From assembly GCF_024124665.1 (NCBI RefSeq), contig NZ_JAMXSB010000001.1:372001-436000 (forward strand): DNA of 64,000 bases, read 5' to 3'. The notes beneath the pieces were generated by a model that was given only the letters and a program-made list of their open reading frames with translations, was not told where the DNA came from and ran no database searches. This DNA comes from Pleionea sp. CnH1-48 (GTDB lineage Bacteria > Pseudomonadota > Gammaproteobacteria > Enterobacterales > Kangiellaceae). Position 1 is the stretch's first letter; each line of letters opens with the position of its first letter. The translations under genes were made by a program, and so were the position numbers. Shown here in pieces: positions 55,641-64,000 of this stretch.

Positions 55641-57416
55641 TTAATACTCCACCAAAGCGCCATGATTCTCTTGTAAATCATTAACACTGTTTGTTGAATC
55701 CTTTGATGGTGTCAGTGCTTTCACTTTTAGTAATTGTTCAATAAATATCTGAAAATCGCTTTTAACTGCATATTCAACACTTAATCCATTTACCAGTTCA
55801 TGCATCTTGCTTAAGTTGCTCACAAACAGGCTGCGATCAGGTAGCAAAAACTCGCGCATTTGTTCGATGGCTTCCATATCTTGCTGGAAAGCACGGTCGA
55901 ATCGATAGTTATCAGAGACTGAATGGCGAATGTTTGAGTAACAACTCCAGTAATCACTGATAAAGAACTCTTCGCAAAATTTACCATTTAACACATCACG
56001 TTCGTTCTCACTCAGCTTGTTTTTAAAGTCTTTGCTGAACTCATGTATATAATCACCACGAACAAAATAGTCACCGCCCGCTTCATGAGTATCTCTCGCC
56101 AGATAGCTATAGCTATCGCTGTCTCGGTCAACCAGTAATGGCCATGAGCTGGTCATCACTATGTCTTGAGGTACTTCGATAATTACATCAAGATGTTGTT
56201 CGCGATTAAGCGCACCTTCTTTTAACACCCAAAATTTATTCAACGTTAATGCATCATTTTCATAGGTGAAGTAGTAATCCATGGACTGAATGTTTTCTGA
56301 TACGTTTTCAGCATCAACACCGCTACTAGAATACTGGATGCGTAAGTTTACTTTTTTATTCGGTAAGTCGTGAGTCTTTACTTGATAACTAACACGTCTG
56401 GCATAGTGGTCGGTTGGATACTTTTCGTTAAACGTCAATGCCAGGTGATTACCATCGATCGAGAAGCTTTTTTCAACACTTTCCGTCTCGTGCTCCTGAT
56501 GCACATAGATTTGAAAAGCAATCGCAGCGGCTATCATCCCCACAGGCACTAAGGCCCCCTGCTTTAGCGATGATTTAATCTTAAAGTTAGGACGTTCAAG
56601 ATAGAACTTCTTTAAGAAAAAGGCCAAAGCCAATACAATCAAATACATGGCAGAAATACTCAGCGCCCAAGACACTGGTAACGAGAAAAGCTGACTATGA
56701 TTGAACGAATAGATGATGGTGCCAGCGATGATTAAGGCAAACAGCAAGCCTAACGCCACCACACTCTTTATCAGGAAGAAGTAAACATTTTTGCGCTTAA
56801 CAAAGTGACTGCCAATCACTCTGACCAACGCACCAATGATGCTAAAAGGCAAAAAGATAATACGTTGCAATTGCATAAAAGGCCCCTCCTTTGGAGCTTT
56901 TGAGGTCGCAATGTGTCGTGCTGTCTGCGCCTTGCCTTGAGCAGCAAGGGCAGTGTTTCGATCACTGTTGGTATCGAGCGCAATCCAGAAAATAATATAG
57001 AGCGCAACCCCCAGACCAAAGAACATGATCAAAGAGAGAAACACCAACCGTAAGATAAACGCAGGTACGCCAAAACGAGTTGCTAGTCCGGCACACACGC
57101 CGCCCATGATTTTATTTTGAGGATCGCGGTAGCTCTTGCGTTGTGTGGGTTCGCTGGTTTCTTCGCTATCGATAAAACCGACTTGCTCAATGATGTCATT
57201 GAGTTGTTCAATGCTGATGGCTCGCTGCTCGTTACTGCTCAATGCAAACAGCAACTCAGCAATACGTAATTCGATGTCTTTGTAGATGTCGTCGGCATAT
57301 TCTTCTGTGGCCAATTGTTGTTGAATTTTTTCCAGGTAGGTCTGCAAGACCTTGTAAGCTTCTTCGTCCATCCAGAAAACCTGATGAGCGATTTCGATGC
57401 TAACTACTTTGTTCAC
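55641..57416 (-). CDS. PspC-domain membrane protein
   Basis: 591 residues. The N-terminal part (about 1-85) is soluble, followed by a PspC domain with KIMGGVCAGLATRFGVPAFI and the helix RLVFLSLIMFFGLGVALYII. Several further TMs follow (about 180-310) and then a large soluble C-terminal part with coiled regions. PspC proteins sense membrane stress with PspA/PspB in E. coli; here it is paired with a PadR regulator as in many bacteria. It is coupled to the upstream PadR gene by a 4-bp overlap. Confidence 0.85.
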   Translation of the reverse strand: MNKVVSIEIAHQVFWMDEEAYKVLQTYLEKIQQQLATEEYADDIYKDIELRIAELLFALSSNEQRAISIEQLNDIIEQVGFIDSEETSEPTQRKSYRDPQNKIMGGVCAGLATRFGVPAFILRLVFLSLIMFFGLGVALYIIFWIALDTNSDRNTALAAQGKAQTARHIATSKAPKEGPFMQLQRIIFLPFSIIGALVRVIGSHFVKRKNVYFFLIKSVVALGLLFALIIAGTIIYSFNHSQLFSLPVSWALSISAMYLIVLALAFFLKKFYLERPNFKIKSSLKQGALVPVGMIAAAIAFQIYVHQEHETESVEKSFSIDGNHLALTFNEKYPTDHYARRVSYQVKTHDLPNKKVNLRIQYSSSGVDAENVSENIQSMDYYFTYENDALTLNKFWVLKEGALNREQHLDVIIEVPQDIVMTSSWPLLVDRDSDSYSYLARDTHEAGGDYFVRGDYIHEFSKDFKNKLSENERDVLNGKFCEEFFISDYWSCYSNIRHSVSDNYRFDRAFQQDMEAIEQMREFLLPDRSLFVSNLSKMHELVNGLSVEYAVKSDFQIFIEQLLKVKALTPSKDSTNSVNDLQENHGALVEY

Positions 57417-57748
57417 TGTTTGCTCCCTTTACGAATGGATTCCACAGAATCGGTAATGCCCTGCCAGGCTTCGTCCAGGCTTTGCCGATAAGTCAGGCCT
57501 GCCTCCGTTAAAGAATAGTACTTACGGGGCGGCCCAGACTCCGACTCCTCCCAGCGATATTGCAGCAACTCAGCTTTTTGCAGCCGATTGAGCAAGGGAT
57601 ACAGAGTACCGTCTGTCACAATAAGGTTCGCCGCCTTAAGGCGGTTGATAAGCTCGGCGGTGTAGATCTCATGATCAGCCAACAGACTGACAATGCAGAA
57701 CTCTAAAATGCCGCGTCGCATTTGGGTGATAGTATTTTTCGCTTCCAT
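57413..57748 (-). CDS. PadR-family transcriptional regulator
   Basis: 111 residues from the ATG at 57748 (MEAKNTITQMRRGILEFCIV). Winged HTH with YTAELINRLKAANLIVTDG, TLYPLLNRLQKAELL and WEESESGPPRKYYSLTEAG, the PadR signature. A longer frame to 57784 would start inside the palindromic operator, so the shorter start is preferred. It presumably represses its own operon with the PspC gene. Confidence 0.88.
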   Translation of the reverse strand: MEAKNTITQMRRGILEFCIVSLLADHEIYTAELINRLKAANLIVTDGTLYPLLNRLQKAELLQYRWEESESGPPRKYYSLTEAGLTYRQSLDEAWQGITDSVESIRKGSKQ

Positions 57749-57769
57749 GAGAATAACTCTAACGCATGC

Positions 57770-57788
57770 TACCTTGTGTTGCAAGGTA
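57770..57788. promoter_or_regulatory. PadR operator candidate
   Basis: TACCTTG and CAAGGTA are perfect 7-bp inverted arms around TGTTG. They lie 22 nt upstream of the PadR start, an autoregulatory position. The start of the longer frame falls inside it. Confidence 0.6.
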
Positions 57789-57884
57789 CTTGGTGATATT
57801 TTTTTGAGCAGCCAAAATGGTAAAATATTATCGAAGACAACCTGTAAGACTTAAGACATGTTCTTTAGGCCGAACGTATCCCTT

Positions 57885-58778
57885 TTAAGAAGCTCCCTCG
57901 TACGCCGCTTTCAAATATTCCAGGAACAACTTTACCCGGTGAGGAATGTAATGCCGAGAGGGATACATGGCATAGATTGTAATCTCATGGAAATCGAACA
58001 CCCCTTCTATCTTGTTTAAGTTCCCAGCATTATTTCCAGAAACAAAGATCTCCGGCAGCAAGCCGATACCAAGCCCACGAGTAAGCGCATCCATGTAGAT
58101 ATGTGTGTTCGAAAAAGAAAGCTTCCAGGGCAGTTTTATTTTTTTGGTTTCTCCGTTTTTAATCACTGGCCAAAAGCCGCCATAACGAGAAGCGCCAAAG
58201 TGCAGGCAATCATGGGCATTTAAGTCACTTATCGATTGAGGAACTCCATGTTCCTCCAGATATTTAACAGCTCCAAATAACGCCAGTTTTGTATGAGTTA
58301 GAGGATAAGCAACATAGCTGGAGTCTTCTAACGAAATAGCAAAGCGGATAGCTAAATCAATATTGTCTTTGATCAGATCAGTTCTTTCGTTGTCAGCAAC
58401 AATATCAATATGTATCTGCGGATAGCGTTCTTGAAACCCAATAACATGATCCAACAAATAAGGTGACGCAAATCCATCAGGCGCAGCCACTCTTATGAAG
58501 CCTTTGGGTTCTTCCACATAAGAACGCAAGAGCGACTGCTCTAATACCTCAATGTTTTCTAAAACAGCCTTACAGCCACCGTAATATTCTTGCCCTGCAG
58601 GGGTCACTTCCATACTGCGCGTTGTTCGATTGATCAAGCGTACTTCAAGGCTTTGCTCCAGATTCGCAATATGACGCCCCACAATCGCGGGAGTGAGGTT
58701 CATCGCCTTTGCCGCTTTTGCAAAATTGCCAAGCTCCACCACGCGGCAGAAGAGCTGCATATTTCTTAGCTTATCCAT
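57885..58778 (-). CDS. LysR-family transcriptional regulator
   Basis: 297 residues. HTH at about 5-60 (MQLFCRVVELGNFAKAAKAM, LTPAIVGRHIANLEQSLEV), then the ligand-binding domain. AAPDGFASPYLLDHVI and DIDLAIRF-like stretches fit the family that includes DmlR-type regulators. Divergent from the cupin gene with about 100 bp between; it is likely to control the cupin-MBL pair. Confidence 0.88.
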   Translation of the reverse strand: MDKLRNMQLFCRVVELGNFAKAAKAMNLTPAIVGRHIANLEQSLEVRLINRTTRSMEVTPAGQEYYGGCKAVLENIEVLEQSLLRSYVEEPKGFIRVAAPDGFASPYLLDHVIGFQERYPQIHIDIVADNERTDLIKDNIDLAIRFAISLEDSSYVAYPLTHTKLALFGAVKYLEEHGVPQSISDLNAHDCLHFGASRYGGFWPVIKNGETKKIKLPWKLSFSNTHIYMDALTRGLGIGLLPEIFVSGNNAGNLNKIEGVFDFHEITIYAMYPSRHYIPHRVKLFLEYLKAAYEGAS

Positions 58779-58879
58779 ATTCGATACAAAAAGTATATTT
58801 TGAAGTTAATTTTATACCATTATTGATTTTTTAGTATGCACTATTATGAGGAAAATAGACACTCACAGAGGCGCTGATT

Positions 58880-59323
58880 ATGACAACCGTTCGCACTTCA
58901 ACTCAGCAAGAAACTCAAGAAAGGTTTCAAGTTGCCTTATTAGGGCAAGAAACCGAAGAACGTTTTTCTTTGCGTATTCAACACCCAGAGCCCCGAGAAG
59001 GGACTCCCCTCCATATTCATACAGAGCAATCAGAAACTTTCCATGTGATTAGTGGCAAATTCAAGTTTCAGGTGGGCGACGATATTGTGTATGGCGAACC
59101 GGGCTTTACGGTATTAATCCCCGCCAATACTCCTCACTGTTTCTTAAACATAGGAAAGGAAGCTGGCCACCTCATCAGCATCTTGAGCCCAGGCATCCAT
59201 GACGGATTTATCAAGCATATTCCCGAAGCAGAACGCAATGGAGCCGATATGGCTGAGCTAAGTCAATTAGCTGAGCAATACGGAGCTAAAATTTTGGGCC
59301 CTAAACTTACTCATGATGAATAG
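58880..59323 (+). CDS. Cupin-domain protein
   Basis: 147 residues. Cupin motif 1: TPLHIHTEQSETFHVISG with His-x-His, Glu and His metal ligands. Motif 2: PANTPHCFLNIG. A single cupin fold, presumably metal-binding. It is 8 nt from the following MBL gene and opposite a LysR gene. The substrate is unknown; cupins with this layout are dioxygenases, isomerases or sensors. Confidence 0.85.
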   Translation: MTTVRTSTQQETQERFQVALLGQETEERFSLRIQHPEPREGTPLHIHTEQSETFHVISGKFKFQVGDDIVYGEPGFTVLIPANTPHCFLNIGKEAGHLISILSPGIHDGFIKHIPEAERNGADMAELSQLAEQYGAKILGPKLTHDE

Positions 59324-59331
59324 GAAAAACA

Positions 59332-60201
59332 ATGATGGTTAAATACTTTTATAAATTGATAATAGTGCTGACAAGCTTTATTGTCACTCAGTCACTGATG
59401 GCCGAGTCTTTTGATCCCAGTAAACCAATAGTGAAAAGAATTGATGAGGGCATTTATCAGTATTTTCATCAGTTTTATAACAGCCTGATTATTATTGGTT
59501 CAGAAGGCGTAATTGTTACCGATCCTTCTGGAGCAGAACGGGCATCGGTAATGCGTGAGGAAATACGTAAACTCACTAACAAACCAGTTATCAAAGTTAT
59601 CTATTCTCACGATCATTATGATCACACTCGTGGAGGTCAAATATTCCAAAAGGAAGGCGCCGAGTTTATCGCTCATAAAAAAGCCGTCGAGTTACTAAAG
59701 CGCGATCCTTATCAGCAAGTCGTACTGCCCAATAAAACTTATACCGATAAGTTGCGCATTACATCGGGCAATAAAGTCGTTGTTCTGATTTATATGGGAC
59801 CTAACGATGGTGACGCAATGAGTGTTATCTACCTGCCTAAAGAGAAAATTTTATTTGCAGTAGACTTTCACCTACCACGCTATGTGAATGAGCCTTATCG
59901 CTTAACTGCGCATAACTATGGAGGAATTTACCAAACAATGAAACGCATACGTAAAGAGCTTAGTTTCGAGACGGTGATTTCAGGTCATACTTTAGAATCT
60001 TCTCCCGATTTATTTGAAGAAGACTTTCGCTTTGTAGAAGCGCTCTATAATGCCGTTCTTAAAGGCTTAAAGTCGGGCAAATCAACAAAAGAACTCAAAC
60101 AGTCCGTTAAACTACCAGACTTTAAGCATTGGCAGGGTTATGAGAAAAACCTACCAGGACATGTTGAGAGAATGGCTTATACCATCTGGCATGGTAATTA
60201 A
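59332..60201 (+). CDS. Exported MBL-fold metallohydrolase
   Basis: 289 residues. Signal peptide (IIVLTSFIVTQSLMAES). Metal motif IYSHDHYDHTRGG (His-x-His-x-Asp-His) near residues 92-103, with further ligands in AVDFHLPR and ISGHTLE. It resembles the group of SoxH-like or quinoprotein-related MBL hydrolases in the periplasm. It follows the cupin gene closely and is probably in the same LysR-controlled operon. Confidence 0.85.
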   Translation: MMVKYFYKLIIVLTSFIVTQSLMAESFDPSKPIVKRIDEGIYQYFHQFYNSLIIIGSEGVIVTDPSGAERASVMREEIRKLTNKPVIKVIYSHDHYDHTRGGQIFQKEGAEFIAHKKAVELLKRDPYQQVVLPNKTYTDKLRITSGNKVVVLIYMGPNDGDAMSVIYLPKEKILFAVDFHLPRYVNEPYRLTAHNYGGIYQTMKRIRKELSFETVISGHTLESSPDLFEEDFRFVEALYNAVLKGLKSGKSTKELKQSVKLPDFKHWQGYEKNLPGHVERMAYTIWHGN

Positions 60202-60214
60202 GAAGGTGTCGAAT

Positions 60215-60251
60215 AGAGAAAATAAGGAAACTTACTAACCTTGTTTTCTCT
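60215..60251. terminator. Hairpin between convergent genes
   Basis: AGAGAAAATAAGG (60215-60227) pairs with CCTTGTTTTCTCT (60239-60251) over 13 bp with one wobble, loop of 11 nt. It touches the stop codon of the GGDEF gene and lies 14 nt after the MBL stop. A weak terminator for both sides is possible. Confidence 0.45.
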
Positions 60252-61328
60252 CTATGCAGAAACTCTAACCTCTTCTACAGGCTCTTCTTCTAAATCAAAG
60301 ACTTCTTCTAAATCAAAGACTTCTACCCTATCCCGTCCTTGAGCTTTAGCTTGGTACAAAGCAATATCCGCTCGTTTTAGCCAAGCATCAATAGTGCACT
60401 CTGGTGTTAGAGCACAAGCACCGACGCTCACCGTTACAGGAAAGTCATCAATGATATTTTCATTTTTTATTTTTACACGTAGTTTTTCTGCAATATCTTT
60501 GGCCTGCGATAGAGTGGAATTATGTAACAGTAAAACAAATTCTTCACCTCCAACCCTAAAAAGCATATCAACTTCTCGAGAGTTGTCTTTGATTACATCA
60601 ACCACCTTTACAATTACATTGTCTCCGATATCATGGCCAAACTTATCGTTAATACGTTTAAAGTGGTCAATATCAAACATAAGAATACTGGACTTAACAT
60701 TACTACGATGCATCTGACGAATGCATATATTCAAAAACGTTTTTATCTGCCTTCTATTGAATACTCCCGTTAAGGGATCTTGCATTGAATCAAAACGAAG
60801 ACTTCTATGTAGCTCATGAACATGACCAGCAATCAGATAAGTAAAGTACACCGTCAAAAATAATGAAACAGCCATTCGAGCGGCAGCATCTGCCTCCATA
60901 TTAAAGAAGCTAAACCAGGCGACATACGACAAAGTAATCATATTGAAAGTAAAAGCCGCTTTTCTGGACAAAATATAATACAAAGCAATAGCAACAGGAT
61001 AGGTCCAATAAATAGCGCTTTTACCAATGTAATAAACCGACAAGCATAGCGATAAGGTAAGCAAGGCAACGATAAAGTTAATGTTAATGATGCTAAAGCC
61101 TTTTTTATAGAATACCGTCGTGTTGTATGTTGCGACCGAAGCAAACAAAGCTAAAGAAAGGCTTAGGATATAATCGCCTAAATAAATGTGTCGTATAGAA
61201 AAAAGAAAAAATATTAAGAAAGTAACTGACAGAATAAGATACAAAGTTTTCTTATTGCCCGTTAACAAGAGCGCAGTGTCATCACTCTGACTTTGGATCA
61301 ATTTTTTAAACTCAGCCGATGCCGCCAT
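60252..61328 (-). CDS. Membrane diguanylate cyclase (GGDEF)
   Basis: About 358 residues. An N-terminal block of about six or seven TM helices (25-175), then GGDEF (DPLTGVFNRRQIKTF, active site RVGGEEFVLLL) with the allosteric I-site RxxD (REVD) five residues before GGEEF, so product inhibition is expected. It makes cyclic di-GMP. The ATG at 61328 with GAGGGG upstream is preferred over a TTG at 61343. The C-terminus has a short tandem duplication (VFDLEEVFDLEE). Confidence 0.92.
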   Translation of the reverse strand: MAASAEFKKLIQSQSDDTALLLTGNKKTLYLILSVTFLIFFLFSIRHIYLGDYILSLSLALFASVATYNTTVFYKKGFSIININFIVALLTLSLCLSVYYIGKSAIYWTYPVAIALYYILSRKAAFTFNMITLSYVAWFSFFNMEADAAARMAVSLFLTVYFTYLIAGHVHELHRSLRFDSMQDPLTGVFNRRQIKTFLNICIRQMHRSNVKSSILMFDIDHFKRINDKFGHDIGDNVIVKVVDVIKDNSREVDMLFRVGGEEFVLLLHNSTLSQAKDIAEKLRVKIKNENIIDDFPVTVSVGACALTPECTIDAWLKRADIALYQAKAQGRDRVEVFDLEEVFDLEEEPVEEVRVSA

Positions 61329-61805
61329 TAGCCCCTCTTTCAAAAATCAGTCTAATTTTATGTTTGATTGAAGCACTATAAGATTCTGGTTTGTTAGCGC
61401 AACAAACACTTGCTCAGAAAGTATGACGGCCTGTAGATCGATATTAAAGTGTCCGCTTCTTTCAGTACTGCTTATGCTGATGAAGCTCAGAGTCCATATT
61501 ATTAATTATTCGATTGAACTGAGTTCTGCACACATTGAGTAAGAGCTTTCAAAGCCGAAGCCAAAAGCTAGATTATGGAATCTAACATAGAAACTTCTAA
61601 TTGAACAAAAATCACTCACGGTCTTATATATAATTCACCCATCCCAAAATCGCAAGCCGCGAATACCTAAATGCCCCAAAAAAGCATGATTTCTTCTGAT
61701 TAAAGCTTTATTTAGCAATAACAGGCACTTTCAGCACGTAACAACCTAGTTGATAGTGAAAGTATTAAAAGCACATTGTCTTCGATCTTTATATCCTCAT
61801 TAACG
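61329..61805. other. Intergenic region, no gene seen
   Basis: About 475 bp with the GGDEF promoter zone. No coding frame with a ribosome-binding site; the remnant of an AlkB gene follows at its right end. Confidence 0.4.
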
Positions 61806-61940
61806 CTAAACATCACGTTGTATCTTACGAAAAGTCAAACTTATCCTCTCACCAGTAGTTTCACTTTCAGGAATAGCATGAAGCCAGTGGTTTTGCGTTT
61901 GAATCCCCATAAAAAGCAAAGTACCAGAAGTCAGGCAATA
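61806..61940 (-). pseudogene. AlkB-like 2OG-Fe(II) dioxygenase, C-terminal remnant
   Basis: An open frame ends with SGTLLFMGIQTQ, then NHWLHAIPESE, then GERISLTFRKI, which is the C-terminal third of an AlkB-type DNA/RNA demethylase (second iron His in HWLHAIP, 2-oxoglutarate Arg in RISLTFR). The upstream two thirds are absent; the frame before it reads differently and then meets the GNAT gene (61993). Replacement by the GNAT cassette is a likely cause. Confidence 0.7.
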
Positions 61941-61992
61941 GTTTACGTTATGGTTTCTATCCTTCTTTATTAACATCATCAAGGTTTTGTGG

Positions 61993-62541
61993 TTAAAGCA
62001 CGCGCTCAAAAAATATCATCTGTTCACTGGCTCCTTGATGCTTGGTGCGAGCAAATCCATTTTTCTCTAACACTTTAATAGAACCGATATTAGTGTTACT
62101 GACAGCGCCTAATAGCGAGCGAACCTTGTGTTCTTTTTTTGCCCATATTACGAGGGCTTCAATTACCTCACTGGCATATCCTTTCGACCAATAGCTTTCA
62201 CCAATAAAATATCCTATGTGCCAATCTCGTTGGCTAGATTCATTCTGTTGATGATGCAAAAACAGCATGCCAATTAAGTCAGCTTGCTCTCTGAGACGTA
62301 TGGAAAACACGCGACTTTCTTTACATCGACGCTGCAACCAGCGTAAGGCCTCCCGAGAATCTCTTACCCATTGCCAATCTTCAGGTAGTGTTTCAGTGAC
62401 CTTAGGAGTTAGCAGGTTCATAGCGGCTTTGGCAAAAGATAACTCATCAGCTTCACTCTCAAGCTGGGATTGACAACTCTCAACCATCAAGCGAGAGGTT
62501 TCAAAGTGTTCTTTAGTTCTTGATATGATAGTAATACTCAT
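61993..62541 (-). CDS. GNAT-family N-acetyltransferase
   Basis: About 182 residues. RimJ/RimL-like pattern: FETSRLMVESCQSQL at the start, WHIGYFIGESYWSKGYASEV (acetyl-CoA loop region) and SNTNIGSIKVLEKNGFART. The start at 62541 (MSITIISRTKE) is preferred over 62565. It cuts into the AlkB remnant side. The substrate is unknown. Confidence 0.85.
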   Translation of the reverse strand: MSITIISRTKEHFETSRLMVESCQSQLESEADELSFAKAAMNLLTPKVTETLPEDWQWVRDSREALRWLQRRCKESRVFSIRLREQADLIGMLFLHHQQNESSQRDWHIGYFIGESYWSKGYASEVIEALVIWAKKEHKVRSLLGAVSNTNIGSIKVLEKNGFARTKHQGASEQMIFFERVL

Positions 62542-62736
62542 AAGCGGCCCAAACTCTACTTTCAAGGAAGTCTAGGCTTTTTTTGGAGGTTTTGCCTAGC
62601 CAAAGCTGATAAAAAGCTTCGAATAGCTGTAATAAGCAATCAGCGGCCATTTGCCCAACTGTGAAATTGAATATAACCCGATAGTAATAAGAATATGTGA
62701 TGCTCAAATTTTTAATCGGCGTTAGGTTAGTTTGAA
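62542..62736. other. Intergenic segment with a decayed duplicate
   Basis: About 195 bp. Plus-strand 62560-62601 resembles 63260-63302 (shared CTACTTT, AAGGAAG, TAGGCTTTTTT, TAGCC). At 63271 this is the 3' end of the 86-residue gene. So a remnant of a related gene end lies here. No intact gene. Confidence 0.4.
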
Positions 62737-63192
62737 CTAATAGTTTTTAAGTTCTCTAAGCCCAATAACTTCTGGCTGAACACTCTCTTGCTTAACTTTT
62801 TCCCAAAAACTTTCTTTAAGCATGGGAGGGTATGTTTCTCTCAATTCCAGTTCGTGTTTGTCCATAAACTTCACATCAACGATATACTCAATGGTAGCTT
62901 CTTTTGCAGTACAATCTAGATGACCGTCGATGAGTTCACACCGATACCAAAATTTGACAGAGCGTTCTTTTGGAAAGTACATTTGCTCTATATACATCAA
63001 TTGATCGACTGCTACATTTAATCCCGTTTCTTCTTTTACTTCACGTATTACTGAATCTTCTAGAGATTCAGTATCTTTTACGCCTCCACCGGGCGCAACC
63101 CAAAAGTCATACCGATCTTCTCTTTTGTGATTTACCATCAAAAGTTTATCGTTGTGAACAATCAAGGCACCCACACAAATCCTATGTTCCAT
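62737..63192 (-). CDS. NUDIX hydrolase
   Basis: 151 residues. The Nudix box is complete: GGGVKDTESLEDSVIREVKE followed by ETGL. The N-terminus has HRICVGALIVHNDKLLMVNH. These enzymes hydrolyse nucleoside diphosphate derivatives; the exact substrate is unknown. It lies in the group of small cassette-like genes at the right end. Confidence 0.88.
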   Translation of the reverse strand: MEHRICVGALIVHNDKLLMVNHKREDRYDFWVAPGGGVKDTESLEDSVIREVKEETGLNVAVDQLMYIEQMYFPKERSVKFWYRCELIDGHLDCTAKEATIEYIVDVKFMDKHELELRETYPPMLKESFWEKVKQESVQPEVIGLRELKNY

Positions 63193-63270
63193 ATTCTTAT
63201 GACAACCTCATCTGGCTAACTGTTTTTCTTCCTAGAAGGATAACTCAGAGAAAATAAAAGTACTTCTACT

Positions 63271-63531
63271 TTAAGGAAGCTTAGGCTTTTTTCGGATTTG
63301 GGTAGCCGCAGCTATTACATCACGAAAGTCATCTCTTGCACACTTAACCAGATCTTTAACTCTATACACACTCCCCTCAGCCAAAAGCAAAATACTGTGC
63401 TGCACCTGATGAAGTGTTCCGTTACCCCCCCATACATTGTTGAGGTGTATTTTCTTAAGGTATTTAATTACTAGTTGCCTATCTTTTTCTTCGAAATCTC
63501 TATCGATTATTCTGAGTATTTCATCATTCAT
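63271..63531 (-). CDS. Small hypothetical protein
   Basis: 86 residues: MNDEILRIIDRDFEEKDRQL..., HLNNVWGGNGTLHQVQ, CARDDFRDVIAAATQIRKKP. No signal peptide, not recognised. There is a good start context (GAAACTATTC ATG is weak) and coding-like composition. Its 3' end is echoed by the decayed segment at 62560-62601. Confidence 0.5.
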   Translation of the reverse strand: MNDEILRIIDRDFEEKDRQLVIKYLKKIHLNNVWGGNGTLHQVQHSILLLAEGSVYRVKDLVKCARDDFRDVIAAATQIRKKPKLP

Positions 63532-63720
63532 TGAATAGTTTCCCTTCGAGCACCAAGTTGAGTATGCAGCGCTATTGGTACAACGGCGGCCTTATAATAC
63601 TCCCGAGTTTCAAGACATTATCTTATCTATGATCTAATAGTTCAATTTAGTTAAGTTGAAATTAAGCAATAAGAGAACGGCTTCACAATCAAACTATAGT
63701 ATCAATCCCTCACAACGACC

Positions 63721-64000
63721 CTACGCGTGATAAATACCGCACTCTATCAACTTATTTTCGAAGTCTTTATCCATAGACTGCGTAATAATCTCTATGCGAC
63801 TATCAGGTGTTTCATCCAGCTCAAATTCCGAAAGCGACTGATTCGCCTGATTGTAGCCAAATACTCCTTGCTCAGTAATAAAAATACCTTTGGTTCTTTC
63901 TGACTTTAACCCACTGAGCAAATGAAACAGTTTGGCACGATCAAACTCCCACTCAGGAGAAAAGCGCCACCCCACCGTTATAAATCCTTCACCCTGATTT
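63721..64000 (-). CDS. CobW/COG0523-type metallochaperone GTPase, C-terminal part
   Basis: The frame stays open to the right edge of the window, so only the last 93 codons are visible. GFITVGWRFSPEWEFDRAKL, FHLLSGLKSERTKGIFITEQ and SRIEIITQSM match the CobW C-terminal domain. The GTPase domain lies outside the window. A GTG at 63975 is not a real start. Such proteins deliver metals such as zinc or cobalt. Confidence 0.75.
   Translation of the reverse strand, partial: NQGEGFITVGWRFSPEWEFDRAKLFHLLSGLKSERTKGIFITEQGVFGYNQANQSLSEFELDETPDSRIEIITQSMDKDFENKLIECGIYHA

Noticed and set aside
62653..62727. Integron attC-like site (GCCCAAC ... GTTAGGT)
   Set aside because: Only five of seven end bases are complementary, no second site at the other small genes, and no integrase in view.

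Overview
The window looks like the chromosome of a Gram-negative gammaproteobacterium of moderate GC. It carries outer-membrane assembly genes (bamC, a BepA-type M48 protease), NhaA and TonB-type genes. The block purC - MBL hydrolase - bamC - dapA / gcvR - bcp and the nearby perM-like and bepA-like genes resemble the E. coli neighbourhood. A fused aspartate kinase/diaminopimelate decarboxylase next to thrC recalls Xanthomonadales, Legionella and Kangiella-like bacteria. A Kangiellaceae-type host is my guess, not a proven assignment. No rRNA or tRNA gene was seen.

Layout. 1-17.4 kb is mostly housekeeping: lysC::lysA fusion (runs off the left edge), thrC, a chalcone-isomerase-like/TonB protein, purC, an MBL hydrolase, bamC, dapA, gcvR, bcp, a PIN-PhoH ATPase, an AI-2E/PerM transporter, a TusA-like protein, BepA, and an acyl-CoA dehydrogenase behind a good FadR-type operator. 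Two diverged copies of a hairpin-rich noncoding element sit between convergent gene pairs (about 4.97-5.56 and 12.09-12.44 kb).

17.4-29.2 kb is a secretion/toxin island on the minus strand. It holds a 2536-residue SpvB/RHS protein ending in a class 3 lipase domain, an overlapping exported ankyrin protein that may be its immunity protein, four small exported Cys-containing proteins flanking it, and a clan CE (Ulp1/SseL-like) cysteine protease. 29.4-41.8 kb mixes NhaA, a Rap1a/Tai-like protein, a LysR regulator, a secreted propeller-like protein, a NIT-domain histidine kinase with its receiver, a subtilisin-PKD protease and a RAYT-type transposase.

42-48 kb holds an operon of poorly known genes (PDZ-TPR-thioredoxin-like protein, J-domain membrane protein, four-TM protein, frameshifted TIM-barrel enzyme and partner) and a SymE-like pair. 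49-52 kb is an ECF sigma/anti-sigma operon preceded by three paralogous exported proteins; two of these have nearly identical upstream promoter-like blocks. 53.7-55.5 kb contains degenerate type I-E-like CRISPR repeats with exact 61-bp period on both sides of a two-gene cassette, with no cas genes in view. The right end has PspC/PadR with a palindromic operator, LysR/cupin/MBL genes, a GGDEF cyclase, an AlkB remnant, GNAT and NUDIX genes, and the end of a CobW-type protein.
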